From contig CP136065.1 in the NCBI GenBank assembly GCA_032622095.1, forward strand, positions 156,185,577 to 156,249,576: 64,000 bases of DNA. Reading direction: 5' to 3'. This DNA is from Siphonodentalium dalli (Eukaryota > Mollusca > Scaphopoda > Gadilida > Siphonodentaliidae). Of the stretch, positions 1-11,400 are shown one piece after another (position 1 is the first letter of the stretch; each line of letters opens with the position of its first letter). Both the position numbers and the translations under genes were made by a program. The notes under the pieces are model-generated. The model was given only the letters and a program-made list of their open reading frames with translations. It had not been told where the DNA came from and searched no databases.

Positions 1-480
1 AATCATTTTTGTGACAAAATCACGCATAATTATAGATATCTTAAATATATTATACTTTCCTGAGTGAACAGAGGCTACAGAAGTGCCGTGTTATCGAAAC
101 CTGAACACTAGACCACAATTAACTCGGTATTAGATTAAGTGACATTAATAGGCAGAAATAAAATATTGAAAGTCCCGATGAGTATAGTATCATAATCATG
201 CACGCCTATATAAATGACCAATGGTAATATAAATCTACTCTCAGGACAATATGAGATGTTATATTCATTTACTTAATCTGGGCATTATTGAAAGATCCAG
301 GTGTGACAATATTTCAATGCCAGCGCCATCATATTTCCTCCTCTGAAGTCAGCCCGAGGGACATTTACACATGTTTGTCGCCCAGACATGAATATAACTT
401 ATGAAATTCACGTTCAACTGAATCATTGATAGGTTATGACGTTATTGTGTGGTGGGGTGACTTGGGAGGGGTGCTTAATT
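1..480. other. no recognised feature
   Basis: AT-rich sequence. No long reading frame, terminal repeat or tandem structure was seen. Confidence 0.5.
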
Positions 481-1270
481 GGTGTCTATCCCCAACTTTG
501 GTCAAAATGTTCAACAGTTACAAATTTCTTATATTACAATAGATTTGGTTTGAAATTTAACACCAACAATATGTTGAAATTGTTCTCTTAGTTTGATTTG
601 ACAACAATTTAATAGTGGGGAATTTGTCGTTTTTAGACCAACATTTGCATACTTTCCTACACTTTAAACATGTAATCAACCATATTTGACATATACAAAT
701 GAACACCTCTTCTTTAGAGTTGATCCAAAACTCATGATGGGTGGACAGGAAGTAGGGAGCAGGTGTGATCTAGTTTTCTATATCAGATTTGTTGACTGGT
801 TAATAGACAAATAATCTAATTCCATTTAATTAATATGCTTTGTATTAAATAATGTATGCTCTTTTGCAAAATAAATCAGCTCTCTCTCTCTCTCCATCTG
901 TTGGGAACATTTCCAATCTTGTGGGGGTCGGGGCGCCAGGTTGGAAACTTCTAACACTTGGGTATCTTGAAGACAGTCTAGATGATTTTTGCAATTTTCA
1001 GGTTCAGATATCCACATTTTCTCACTGGGCCCATGTATCCTGAGTTTCTCCCCCGGTTTGCATGGTGGCCAATCAAAGGCTACTAATCAATTCACTTCAG
1101 AATGGCATACAATCTAGAGCTATAATGTGTCATGTAGTTGGGAAAAACCAAAGCCCTGGCCTTGTGCATGAGTTTGGTCTTTTTCAAGGGGATGATGCGG
1201 TTGGAAATTCCAATGTGGACGCCCCAACATCGGAGACCCTCCAGCCCACGTCCCTGCTCACTTGACACGT
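481..1270 (+). repeat. dispersed repeat family E, copy 1
   Basis: Shares a series of blocks, in the same order, with 40430-41110: TTTTCAGGTTCAGAT, then CTACTAATCAA, then TTGGAAATTCCAA-like and GGAGACCCTCCAGCC-like blocks near the right end. Shorter related pieces lie at 6255-6345, 11060-11400, 13715-14000 and 36240-36560. No protein or terminal inverted repeat was found. It is probably a non-autonomous transposon or the non-coding part of one; the class is unknown. Confidence 0.5.
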
Positions 1271-1593
1271 TATCAGCGAGGAATAATAATGTGCCTTATA
1301 ATAGCCAGGTTCAGACACTCATAACACCGATTTCTAATGATTAATTTGTAAAATATCAGAGATCCCTAGTCAATCTAAAATATGATTGAATGAAAGGTTA
1401 TCGTGCTTGTATATGCTTTAATAGCTGCATATTCTAGAATTATAGAATTTAACCTAGATAATCAGCATCCAGCAAGCGGATGCCAGACATAAACTGCGTA
1501 ATCAGAACATTGTATGGGTGTCATGCAACGAACTTTTAACGTCTTATTTTTTGCTTTTTGTTGAGTAAAATACGTCTACGAAAATAGACAACA

Positions 1594-2004
1594 CTAGCCG
1601 ATGTGCCCCCTCTTAGTTCGGGCTATTTATGGATTTATTTGTGATCGTCTCCTATTGTTCGATCGGCCCGCAAACATGCCTATGTGAGCGAATATGGTCA
1701 AGGTCAAGGACATGGTCGCACGTGAAATTGGACCCACCCATATTGTTCCCGGGATCAAAGTAGACCTACATTATACCAAATTTGAGTCGGATCGGTCGAG
1801 GTCCAGAAGCATACCTATATGAGCGTATATGAGCGAGGTCAAGGACAAGGACACGGTCGCAAGTGAAAGACCCGCCCATATTGTTCCCCGGATCAAAGTA
1901 GGCCTACACACCAAATTTGAGTCGGCTCGGTCGAGCAGTTTTTAAAGTCTATAACATATACATACATACAGACATAAGTTCCAAAATATATATAAAATAC
2001 GAGA
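1594..2004 (-). mobile_element. Helitron-like non-autonomous element, diverged copy
   Basis: The left end reads CTAGCCGATGTGCCCCC followed by TTCGGGCTATT, matching the head of the 52.8-62.2 kb array (CTAGCCGATGAGCCCG, then GTCCGGGCTATT). The right end has the family tail: a (A)CATACA-rich stretch, then AAAATATATATAAAATACGAGA. Two internal segments are direct repeats (about 1680-1800 and 1805-1935), each with GGTCAAGG-type motifs and a GAGTCGG-TCGG block. Sense is assigned minus because the putative 3' CTAG lies at the left. The right boundary is approximate. Confidence 0.55.
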
Positions 2005-2705
2005 CAGATCATTATATATATCCCGTCTACGCTCACGCTTTCCGAAGTCCAGCGCTATGAAATTTCACTATTGTTAACCGGCTATTGACTCATGGAAATA
2101 TTGGGCCTGCAAAACGCGTTATTTTTTAAACTAGCTGGCGACTTTGTGAATTTTGATAGGCGTAACACAGCTTATTGGATAAGCATAGAAAGGCAGTGTA
2201 ATTCATCGAAATTAATGACAAGTGGTGCAAATATCAACTTAATGCATAGTTTGTTGTGTTTATCTTTGTATACTTTCACAAAATTGGCAGTTTGAACCAT
2301 GTACCATGGCAAATATTAGCCATAGTTTTACCCGTATAGAACGATTAAATGGGGAGAGAACCGACTCGATCGGGAGATAACCCAAACAATTATCAAAATT
2401 CGCGGTTTTTGTCGTTGTTATGAATCGCACAATGAAAGTTTCGTTATTAACACGCTCATTGGTACCACAGATTGTGATGGGATTGAAAATAACTAATCGA
2501 ATTATCACCTAGATGCCTCATAATTGCGTTTTAACTGTCAAAAAGTCGTGAAAATGTATAATTTCGATCATCAGGAACCGTCACAAATCAGTCAAGAACC
2601 ATCACAAACCGGCCATAGAACGATTTTCGATGTAACAGTTCCTACACAGTGTTAAAGAGGATACATCTGAAAAGTCGTTTTCGCTCATTTTGTCCCTGTC
2701 CGCAC
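2005..2705. other. no recognised feature
   Basis: No credible coding frame or repeat boundary was found. Short open frames here lack any family signature. Confidence 0.4.
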
Positions 2706-2810
2706 ATAATCTGCTTAGAATCGCCTTATTATGAGTCGATAATGTTATTAAAATGCGATCATTTTCAGCACATTTTAGACTCAAAATGGGGGCGATTCTA
2801 AGCAGATTAT
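2706..2810. repeat. small inverted repeat (20-bp arms)
   Basis: ATAATCTGCTTAGAATCGCC at 2706-2725 is repeated as its exact complement at 2791-2810, around a 65-bp spacer. It looks like the core of a MITE or fold-back. Outer limits and target duplication could not be fixed. Confidence 0.6.
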
Positions 2811-3666
2811 CTCCCTATAACAAATTATATTATTAACAGATAATGTGCGTATTTCGGGGAGAATAGGCGGGATTTTTTTGCAGAAACTCCCGAAGGGGTG
2901 CTTTTGTTTTCACCAAATTGTGCATTGGGTGACGTTCTATGTGAACATTGACAATTCGAAGTACAAATAAGCTTAACACATCGCCGGCGGGACTTATAAT
3001 TAATACTGTCGTTTACGGAAAATAATTAGTTGTGTGTAAACTAGTCGGCTTTTCCCAAAAATTGTGTTATCAATTAGCTATGTTCTAATTAGTGTCAGCC
3101 CCGGGGTGAGTTTATTATCTATGGACTCGACACACATATCCACAGCAGAGCCAAATCATCTGCATAGATCAAAATAAGAGATGTCTCAATACAGTAATTG
3201 GTGGGACACGAATGTATAAAGTGTTTTGATGAGGAATTGTAAAATTTAATCTCTTGTTAAAGTCATGGAAGATAGGGAGCATAAACTTCAATTATAGTGG
3301 CTTTCAATTTGGTAAAGCAATTTTACGAATACCCGAGCCAAAATGGTTTCTGATTATCTGATAGGCCCATGCGACAGAAATTCCCGAAATAGATTTCTGT
3401 TCGTGTGTGATCGGTTATTTATATCAAAGATATAGACAGAACACAACGCGCATCTTAATCGAGAATCTTTTATCGAATGAGTTTTGGATGGCGCGAGGAT
3501 ATATTTCGCTCGAAATGTAACAAAGCGCCGTCCGCAACGAGTTGTTGGTGAGAAAGACAAGGTTGCTGCCCAGGTCCATGTTACAGGGGCGTGAGGATGT
3601 GTGCATCAAAACGTTCGCCAAAATGTTCAACAGTTGGAAAGTTCATGCCCGACATTGATAGTTGAA
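2811..3666. other. no recognised feature
   Basis: Unique-looking AT-rich sequence without a supported gene. Confidence 0.4.
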
Positions 3667-3702
3667 AAATATCAGAGATCCCTAGTCAATCTAAAATATG
3701 AT
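3667..3702. repeat. 36-bp exact repeat of 1351-1386
   Basis: The 36 bases containing CAGAGATCCCTAGTCAATCT are identical at 1351-1386 and 3667-3702, in direct orientation. Flanking bases differ. This is probably a fragment shared by two dispersed repeat copies. Confidence 0.7.
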
Positions 3703-3710
3703 GCTTTTTA

Positions 3711-3929
3711 AAGTCCTCTCCTCGTGGAATAAATGTTACGTCAAGTGACAGAAATATCACTTGAGGTAAAGCAGACGGGATATATAGTTTTGTTTGATTG
3801 GAATGTTGTTTAGGATTGAGATAAGGGTATAACATTGTATTACGGAAGTTACGGGTGAGGGTGAGAGAGAGGATGAAAGAGAGAGAGAGGAAGAGTGAGT
3901 GAGAGTGCGTGAGAGAGAGAGATCGAGAG

Positions 3930-4008
<79 letters not shown>

Positions 4009-4061
4009 GAGAGAGAGAGATGATTGACACAACGTACATTCGATACAAAATAACACAACAA
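3711..4061 (-). repeat. LINE-like 3' end with GA tract, truncated copy
   Basis: Near-identical over its non-repetitive parts to 4258-4583: the same TCCTCTCCTCGTGGAATAAA start, the same purine-rich tract, and the same GATTGACACAACGTACATTC flank. A GA microsatellite fills about 3911-4020 and contains ATCG interruptions that copy 2 lacks. The A-rich tail of copy 2 is missing here. On the minus strand the tract is a CT run and yields long Ser-Leu repeat frames, which are not genes. Confidence 0.6.
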
Positions 4062-4165
4062 CGACATTGATAGTTGAAAATTTCAGACTAGAAAGAGGCT
4101 GCATTTTTTTCATGACAGTCTGATTTTGCAGCTATTTTGTGTGCATTTTGGTGTTTGGTGTAAAC

Positions 4166-4450
4166 AATATTTATTTAAAAAAATCAAACATACAACACAG
4201 ACACAATATACATGTAGACATATAGAGATTTATGAAGAGGATTGGACAACAAGCAAAAGTCCTCTCCTCGTGGAATAAATGTTACCTCAAGTGACAGAAA
4301 TATCACTTGAGGTAAAGCAGACGGGATATATAGTTTTGTTTGATTGGAATGTTGTTTAGGATTGAGATACGGGTATAACATTGTAATACGGAAGTTAAGG
4401 GTGAGGGTGAGAGAGAGGATGAAAGAGAGAGAGAGGAAGAGTGAGTGAGA

Positions 4451-4536
<86 letters not shown>

Positions 4537-4583
4537 TATATGATTGACACAACGTACATTCGATACAAAATAACACAACAACA
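4166..4583 (-). repeat. LINE-like 3' end with A-rich tail and GA tract (family B)
   Basis: On the minus strand the order is polypyrimidine (CT)n at 4453-4531, unique body, GCTTGTTGTCCAATCC block, then an AAATAAATATTG-type tail at 4166-4180. The same GACAACAAGC block and AT-rich tail recur at 5715-6130, 19770-19900 and 21614-21800. This organisation suggests the 3' untranslated region of one retrotransposon family. No coding part is attached here. Confidence 0.55.
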
Positions 4584-4802
4584 TTCGTTCAGTGGGGAAT
4601 CACTTGCACGAATGCGTCACGACCATGCACGGAGGAGAAAAGGCGGTTCATGCAAATGGAATCTAGCCGCGTCACCTGAAGTGATCTATGAGAAACGGCC
4701 ACTATCTAAAATAAACTTTTGTACCGCCAAGAATATTTCGGAGTTTAATTTGTTTGGAAGTTCGTGAGATCCATACAATAGAACATCGGGTGTTGTCATG
4801 CT

Positions 4803-5147
4803 TTATACGGGTAAGTTACTTAGCAGTTCTGATCTAATTCTGGCGTAAAGAGGCCATCGGAAGAAGAAATGGTAAGCTGATTCAGTTTCAAAACTACCAC
4901 ATTGACACAGTGGTGATTCTTTCAAGTGATTAATAACAAGGTCGCGGTTCAGGTTGCTGCAACCTAATCTAATTTGGGTGTTTGCTAAGACCAAACGTCT
5001 GAAAGTGTTGTTTCTACATTTGGTCAACATTTTGGGACTCAAATGGTCATCAGTTTGAGATTCTGAACAACTTTGTGAGTTTTTGGTTGAAGTACAAGTT
5101 TGGTAATTCCAACACAAGGGATGTAAATAAAATATCCCGGTATTCAA
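4803..5147 (-). pseudogene. LINE reverse-transcriptase ORF, C-terminal fragment
   Basis: A 114-codon frame carries the end of a non-LTR retrotransposon polyprotein. A basic RLGCSNLNRDL block is followed by CQCGSFETESAYHFFF, the Cys/His-containing segment common at the C-terminus of many LINE ORF2 proteins, and then PLYARIRSELL. The equivalent segment in the LINE at 22.6-23.5 kb reads RLECSNLNDDL then CACGEVETADHFLLC, so the two are related. The polymerase core is absent, so this is a 5'-truncated dead copy. The N-terminal third of the frame is not recognisable. Confidence 0.7.
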
Positions 5148-5345
5148 TTCAATTTATTAGTATTCTGATCATCATGGTAGATATAACAGAAACATGGTTA
5201 TTACAAATATCGATGCAAATATAATTTTTTTTTGCATGAATGCACATTTAGATATATAATATAGTTGTGTATACAATAGTGTCTTGATCTGTATATAATT
5301 ATATATATTTTTTTCCTGATAGATTATTGTTATTAATTTCGGCGT
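5148..5345 (-). repeat. LINE 3' tail with (TTGAA)n end
   Basis: At 5150-5175 the plus strand reads ATTCAATTCAATTTATTAG then TCATCATGG. Read on the minus strand this is an element 3' end finishing in TTGAATTGAA. The same arrangement occurs at 11888-11945 (minus) and at about 42045-42076 (plus). Such short tandem tails are typical of some LINE families. The rest is AT-rich. Confidence 0.45.
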
Positions 5346-5714
5346 ATTGGTTACGTGTTCGGTCAGTGGATATGGATTTTGAATGGTTTAAATGATTCAG
5401 CCTCAAGAGGAGTCAGATTGTATATATATAGTATATACTCGTGGCGCTTATAAAATAAGCGCATCTACAGCGATAAACTATTATATTGGTGGTGGGGTCC
5501 TTCTTTATACAATTTGGTACATGTAAGAAACAAGTATGTTATATCGGTATATTTTTAAGGTGGGTTACTTGTTTGTCTGAAAGTGTAGCCTCAAGAGTTC
5601 CGTATAGACATTTCGATCTGTTCAATGCGGTTGCAGTTTGACTGGTCCCTGGACTATAAACTTTGCCACCGCTCTGCTTTGAGTATCGTCGTAATGACGT
5701 AATCTACTTAGTGT

Positions 5715-6130
5715 AAACATATTTTTATTTCCAAATCCAAACATAATACACATAATACACAAATGACATAAATATACAACATATAAGAGATAATGTATGG
5801 AAATGAGGATCAGACAACAAGCCCGAGGGCTTATATGAAGTCTTCACCTCTTTGGTGACATGCCCCTTCCCCAATAAGTGAGGGAGGGGTATCGATCAGA
5901 CGGGAAAGGATAGAAATAATGTTTTTAAAGGAGAAGTAACTAAGTTTGAGTTGGGGATGGAAACAGCGGGAAGATAGTGTTAGGGATAGCAGGAGACAGA
6001 GCGAGAAAGAGAGAGAGAGAGAGAGAATGAGAGAGAGTGAGAAAGTAGAGGGGACAGAGTTTTCAATAATTTAGTTGCTGCGTGGTGAAAATTATGCACG
6101 CGTCAGGCTCCATGGGAGGGGGTCAATCGC
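5715..6130 (-). repeat. LINE-like 3' end, family B, longer copy
   Basis: Contains the A/T-rich tail (5715-5780), the GACAACAAGCCCGAGGGCTT block at 5813-5832, a GTGAGGGAGGGGTAT-type block and a GA-rich tract at about 6000-6050. It is colinear with 31803-32130, including the shared CCATGGGAGG-GGTCAATC block at the end. Divergence is moderate, so these are separate insertions of one family. Confidence 0.55.
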
Positions 6131-6254
6131 AATGGCCAATTCTACTTAAAATGGTGATGGTCTGTACTGGTCTCTTATGGGAGGGCACGTTACAGAGCGA
6201 TAGCCTCGTAGTGTTTCACATATGAACCAGGGACGAGTATATATGTCTGTTTCA

Positions 6255-6335
6255 ATGTTGTTGCAGTTGGAAATTCCAAGTATAGGATACCCCGGTGGAT
6301 ACTCTCCAGCCACGTCCACGACGACGTCACCAGAT
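6255..6335 (+). repeat. dispersed repeat family E, short copy
   Basis: Carries GCAGTTGGAAATTCCAAGT and CTCTCCAGCCACGTCC, matching the right ends of the copies at 1195-1260 and 41040-41110. It stops at the TTAA where the next element begins, so it was probably the target of that insertion. Confidence 0.5.
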
Positions 6336-6338
6336 TAA

Positions 6339-7900
6339 CCCTTTGAACCCTGGCGCCCCACAGTGATCGACACCCTGACCCGGGGCTCCCAGTGGTATGT
6401 CCGCTTAAATTAGACAGTGTCTAGTAGCATGGTGTTGATTATGTTCAAATTGCGACACCGGTCTGAAACTTTACAGGTTTGTCCCCCATGGATCAGCGAT
6501 CATTATAAGATCGCGAGACTTTGCCTCGCGGCAACTCCTTGGTAACGGTTGCTAGGCAACTACCCGGAATTGACTGGAATATGTAAATATAGCCTATAGC
6601 GTCGTAATTCAACCTCAGTGATTGCGTTTTTTGATGCAGGTACTACCCTAGCGTGAAATTTGAGATATACCCAACCAGAATAGTGAACCAAATATCCCAT
6701 TTAAGGGTAGCAACGGTTGCTAAGCAAATACCACAACTGATCGAATGACATAATTGCACTAACCATTCAGTGGTATGTTTTGCCTTAATTTAGACAGTGT
6801 CTAGTCGCATGGTGTTGGTTATGTTGAAAGGGGACACCTACCTGAAACTGTGCAGGCATGATATATGCATGCACGGACCACTGATCATTGTAAGATCGGG
6901 AGACTTTGCCACCCGATCTCGCCTTAGAAACGGTTACTAGGCAACTACCCGAAATTTGCAGGATAAACGAATTCTAGCTTATAACGTTGTAATTATACAT
7001 CAGCGAATTGCGTTTCGATGCAACCAATATCCTAATGTGAAATTAAGATATGCCTGACCCTGCGCGAGTAAGTCAACTTGATATGCGATAGACTTTTTGC
7101 TGCATGTGGCACAACAGAGACTGATATTACAGAGACCAGATACAACGTAATTTCCCGTAACATATCGTGGCCCCATTGTTCAAGTAAGCTGTCTAGATTG
7201 TGTCTACTGTACTAACATGTGAAACATGCAACAAAATGTCATATATAGCGCCACATTTCACTTAAACGCATTTAAAAAAATTAATTATAGCCTACGCCCA
7301 TGCGCATATTTTTCCTAGGCGTTTCTAGTGGGCAGCCAATCCATATAGACACATTTGCCAGCGCTGACTTCAATAGGCCAATTTAAATATATATATTAGT
7401 GGGTATGTCGTGTATAAGTACGTTATAAACCATTTATTTGCCATTGCGCTAGTCTGCACATGCGCGAATAAATCAACTTCATATGCGATAGACCCTTCCC
7501 CATATGTAGCAGAACACTGGCTAATATACGCGAGGGAAATTTAAACTGAAATTGTGTGTCTAAATTATGTCTGTTCTGTCCACACACGGGGAACACGAAA
7601 TTATATGCCGTAAATATAGCGGCACAGTTCGCTTAAAATATCGTATGTTTTTGTAGATTATATGCTATGCGCATGCGCATATATTTCTACCCGATACTAG
7701 CGGTCAACCATTCCATACGCACCACGGGCGCCGCTGACATATGTGGGGGCAATTTAAATATAAATCAGTGGGTCTGACGCTCGTTATACTATATATAAAT
7801 TTGCTACCGAATCATGTCGTCGCTGCACCGAAATATCGGTGTTACGGGATATAGTCACGGTTCGTTTGCACCTAAATATCGGTGTTACGGGTTCAAAGGG
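6339..7900. mobile_element. non-autonomous piggyBac-like element (TTAA-flanked)
   Basis: The left end CCCTTTGAACCC follows a TTAA at 6335-6338. The right end GGGTTCAAAGGG precedes a TTAA at 7901-7904. TTAA target duplication with CCCTTT-type inverted ends is the hallmark of the piggyBac superfamily. The inside holds two tandem duplications: about 6390-6765 against 6766-7060 (shared ATTAGACAGTGTCTAGT, AGACTTTGCC and CTAGGCAACTACCCG) and about 7061-7440 against 7460-7790 (shared ATATGCGATAGAC, AATTTAAATATA). No transposase frame is present. Confidence 0.7.
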
Positions 7901-7904
7901 TTAA

Positions 7905-9984
7905 TGGTCGTGCTGTTCTGTCGAAAGTTCTCAGCTTGTATACGAGCGGTAAGGGATAGTTCTGATAAATCTGCATCTGCCCGGTGCAACACTGTCATTC
8001 ATGGAAGCACAATGGTACTGAGACAACGTGGTACATTTGTGAATATAGTGCCATGATTTCCATAGAATGATTGTGCATTTGGCTATCTGGTCATGTTTGC
8101 CATAATTTCGAGAATTATCTCATGAGTGGCTACAAGGAAATTATGTAGATTTTTGTAGTCGCGAATTAGATAAGACGGATATTCAACTAAAACGCGCAGA
8201 TGTTCTTTTATTATATGAGCTACGTAATAAAATTCCCCCAAAAAATCTTAGTTTTGTTCTATCGTTCACTGAAATTTGTTCGACATTTATGTCGGAAGTG
8301 GCAATCCCATCGGATAATTTGCTCACATCACCAGCACATAGTATTCTTTTATTCTGAAATGATACGAAAAATGAATGTATGTACAATTAAATGCTAATAA
8401 TATATTAAGACATATGAGTTAATAACATTCTGGGGAAAAACTCTTTCTCTAAACGTCAAAATGCAAACACGCAAAAATAGTTATTGATATGCGTTGAATC
8501 TGAATGTGATTCGCCGCTATAAACCGGATTACTGTTATGTTATTAATCGCTTCGGTCAGTGTTATCAATTCCTCGGTCCAGGCGATTGATAGAACGTTCT
8601 ACGCCACGGCAATTTCCCAATACTTAATTGGGAAGCATATAACACAACAGCTCAACACATTATTACTCAACTTGTTAAGTAGACATTTTAGTCAAAAGAT
8701 TTTCAGTGCAGCTACCGAAACGGAGATGAACCCCAACAAACCAAAACCAAACCAAGTCTCTGTGACCTGAAATAACTGAACAATCATTTCTTAAATGATT
8801 CTGATTGCGGAACTATGAGATAACAACCTGCATGATTTAGACTGTAATGCGCGATTCTCAAATACGCCGTAACAGAGAGACGGAACGGTCCTGTGCTAAT
8901 GATCTCTCTGGGCAATATGTGCCACGATCGGACCGATTATGTAATTAAATTTCCTTTGAAACAAATACCACCTTAAATGAAATACAGCACCGATCGCTGA
9001 ATCCCAATAGGATTTTGCCACGTGAGGCTTCCGCAAAATGTTCTGGGATTTATTTGGCGTTAAATTGGATAATGACGACCAATAGAAAGAGATTAGATGG
9101 AAAACTGTGGGATTTTCTTGATGGGTCTCTATAAGGATGCATCAAACGAAACTTAATTTCGCATCTGAAAGTGACAAAACGAATTTCAATCCTTTCTTTC
9201 TACCAGCACGCAAAACAGTAACATTTCTGGCATGCACGGCTCTGGGGTGTATTAGATGCAATGTTTGCAGTCCTGCGATATTTGCAAATCAAAGGCTCGC
9301 ATCGTATCAAGATTCACCAAATAAATTCCCGAGGTCGGATTAGAGACCGGTTAGTACCGGTACGTAAAGGTCCCCGCATACGAGAGCAATATCCAAATAT
9401 ATTGGCTTCTGAAAAAACTAGTACTCGCAGGTGACATAGATAAATAAAATCCTTACATGCAACCCGGAGTGCCTATAATCAATTTAATGACTATTGTGGG
9501 ACCTTTCTATAATACTAATGGTACAATATGGGTGTAGAACCCACGTTACAGGTTCCACAGAGTGCCAACTTGTGGGCCCCAAGCTGATTGCATGCGGCGA
9601 TCACGTGTGTTGATCATGTGGTACACGCTAACTTGTCACAATGAAGTGAAAGGGATGGCCTAAGATCAGATCGCTTTCCTTTTAGTATCAGAGTTTATAC
9701 CGCATAACACAGGAGAACACACGAGATACTACCCCGATTACGCCTTTTGTTTCAGCCGGCATCGGATTACACTAATTAGTTCGACCCTTTGATTGCGTCG
9801 TATGTGCAGTAACTTGATGTTATTTAGAATTCACGAAGTGAAGTGCGTTAGCTTCTACACTAATGACTTGCTGAGTTAATGCTAACACTGTCTGATTTCG
9901 GTTTGTAGATGTTAATCTACGAAAACCGGCCGGTGGCTAGTATAAACATTGATATTTTCGTGAAATTTGACCAGCTCGACACAG
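7905..9984. other. no certain feature
   Basis: Probably unique DNA. A 77-codon frame at 8537-8770 begins with a hydrophobic stretch but has no supported splice structure or family. The stretch precedes the exon candidate at 9985-10308 and could hold other exons of the same gene, but none can be defended from sequence alone. Confidence 0.35.
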
Positions 9985-10308
9985 TCTGGAGTATCTGGAG
10001 ATTGCCCAAATGTCATCCCCAGTGTTCCCGGACACTAAAGCCATCTCCTTACTTCTGAACAGAACGACTGTTGATAACAATCGCACCGGTTGTGTTTGTA
10101 CCAACTCATTTAATAATGAATTATTGCACGACATGCGAGACTGCACAGACGACCGATTGCTTGCAATCAGGAATGCCTATTGGGAGCATGTCACTAAGCG
10201 ATTCGGTGTGGCTACATTTCTTTACTTGAACTCGAGTGATGACTGTTCACTTCTTGCCTCCCTCGTTCATTTGGAAATTGGAAGCGACTGCTTGGATCCA
10301 GCACTGAT
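9985..10308 (+). CDS. candidate internal exon of an unrecognised, possibly secreted protein
   Basis: An open frame runs from an in-frame stop near 9970 to 10447. It is long for this AT-rich background, and unlike other long frames here it lies in no repeat. If read as an exon, an acceptor-like CGACACAG lies just before 9985 and a donor-like ATG/GTATTT lies at 10308/10309. The peptide has spaced cysteines (TGCVCTNSF, MRDCTDD, SSDDCSLL, GSDCLDP) and potential N-glycosylation sites (NRT twice), which fits an extracellular protein. The ATG at 10010 could instead be a start. I recognise no family and no neighbouring exon. It could be a chance frame. Confidence 0.4.
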
Positions 10309-10589
10309 GGTATTTTACCATAATATTTACAGCCTATATTTTACAATGAAGAATAAAAACATGGCGGTTATGATTGTCCTCCGAATCGAATTTGCCCGGG
10401 TGAAAATGTGGTGGAATGGCTGGGGAGTGGGGATCACCGTGTTGTGAGCCTTGTCTGACTAATTTAAAGGTTTAAGCTTTCTAATGCATAATGTTTACTT
10501 TAATTACATACTGATTCAGAAATTTGGCCAATTAGTTCAGACATATGCAGACAAATTTCAATCCTCGTGCAGGGGAAAGAATGATATCC
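10309..10589. other. no recognised feature
   Basis: Would be intron if 9985-10308 is an exon. Nothing else is visible. Confidence 0.3.
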
Positions 10590-10930
10590 CAATCAGGTAT
10601 CCCATATAGTGCCAGTACAGGTTCCTGGACAGACCGTGTACTCTGGAGAACCTGGTCAGGTATTCTTCAGTTGCATCCCATGTACTCTGGATTACCTGGG
10701 CGGGTACTCCAGAGTACCTTGCCAGGTACTACACATAGTATCCATATATGTAGTACTCCAGACAAGTACACCAGAGTACTCGGACAAGTAGTTCAGAGTA
10801 TCAGGTCGGGTTATCCAGAGTACCTGGACATGCGCTATGCGAAGTACCTGGACATTCTTGGGTATACCAACATGTTGGTAGTCAATACGGGAAAGGTATA
10901 GTGCCCACGTACAGGTACTGCAGGGTACCT
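10590..10930. repeat. degenerate palindromic minisatellite
   Basis: A word close to GGTACTCCAGAGTACCTGG recurs about a dozen times, in both orientations because the word is nearly self-complementary. Examples are GTACTCTGGATTACCTGG, GTACTCCAGAGTACC and TCCAGAGTACCTGG. Open frames on both strands here follow from the repeat and are not genes. Confidence 0.65.
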
Positions 10931-10995
10931 GGAGTTTTAGGAGTGTGTGTCGCAAACATGAGCAGTCCGCCAGTGGACATATAGCGACAGTAAGA

Positions 10996-11008
10996 TGGGG
11001 GGGGGGTG
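10996..11008 (+). repeat. poly-G run
   Basis: Short G homopolymer beside the start of a family E copy. Confidence 0.7.
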
Positions 11009-11059
11009 AGTCCACCAACTGTTTTCAAAATTGTTAATAGTTGGGGAATAATACATACC

Positions 11060-11400
11060 AGACACGACATTAGTTGGAAATTTCACACCAAAGTAGGTTA
11101 AAATATCTTGATAGTTTGATTTTCCCACCTGTATCAAATTTGTCGTTTATATGCAAAAAGTTGCTTATATTCGTTCTTTCGGTCAAATTTTTGAACCGAA
11201 ATGGCCATCAGTTGGAATATATATCTCCAACACAGGGAAAGCTTGAGGTACCAGTTGGAAAATTACAACCCAAGGAGTGCAAGTGGAATTTCATGAACTT
11301 TAGAGTTTGGATCTGGTTCAAGGGGGTGTATAATATAGGCTACTTTGCATTGACATTCACAACTGAGATCCTTTATCCACCTCCCTGAAACCACCTAATC
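11060..11400 (+). repeat. dispersed repeat family E, partial copy
   Basis: Shares TTGGAAATTTCACACC, a GTCAAA-TTTGAACCGAAATGGCCATCAGTTGG-type stretch (broken by substitutions) and a TCCAACACAGGGAAAG block with the copy at 40430-40800. The tail block is weak. Confidence 0.45.

Noticed and set aside
3686-4767. Frames of 72-130 codons rich in Ser-Leu or Arg-Glu
   Set aside because: Direct translation of the GA/CT dinucleotide tracts inside LINE 3' ends.
8537-8770. 77-codon frame with a hydrophobic start, possibly a signal-peptide exon
   Set aside because: Several AG and GT sites allow many splice models. No cysteine pattern or family match, and the length is within chance for this base composition.
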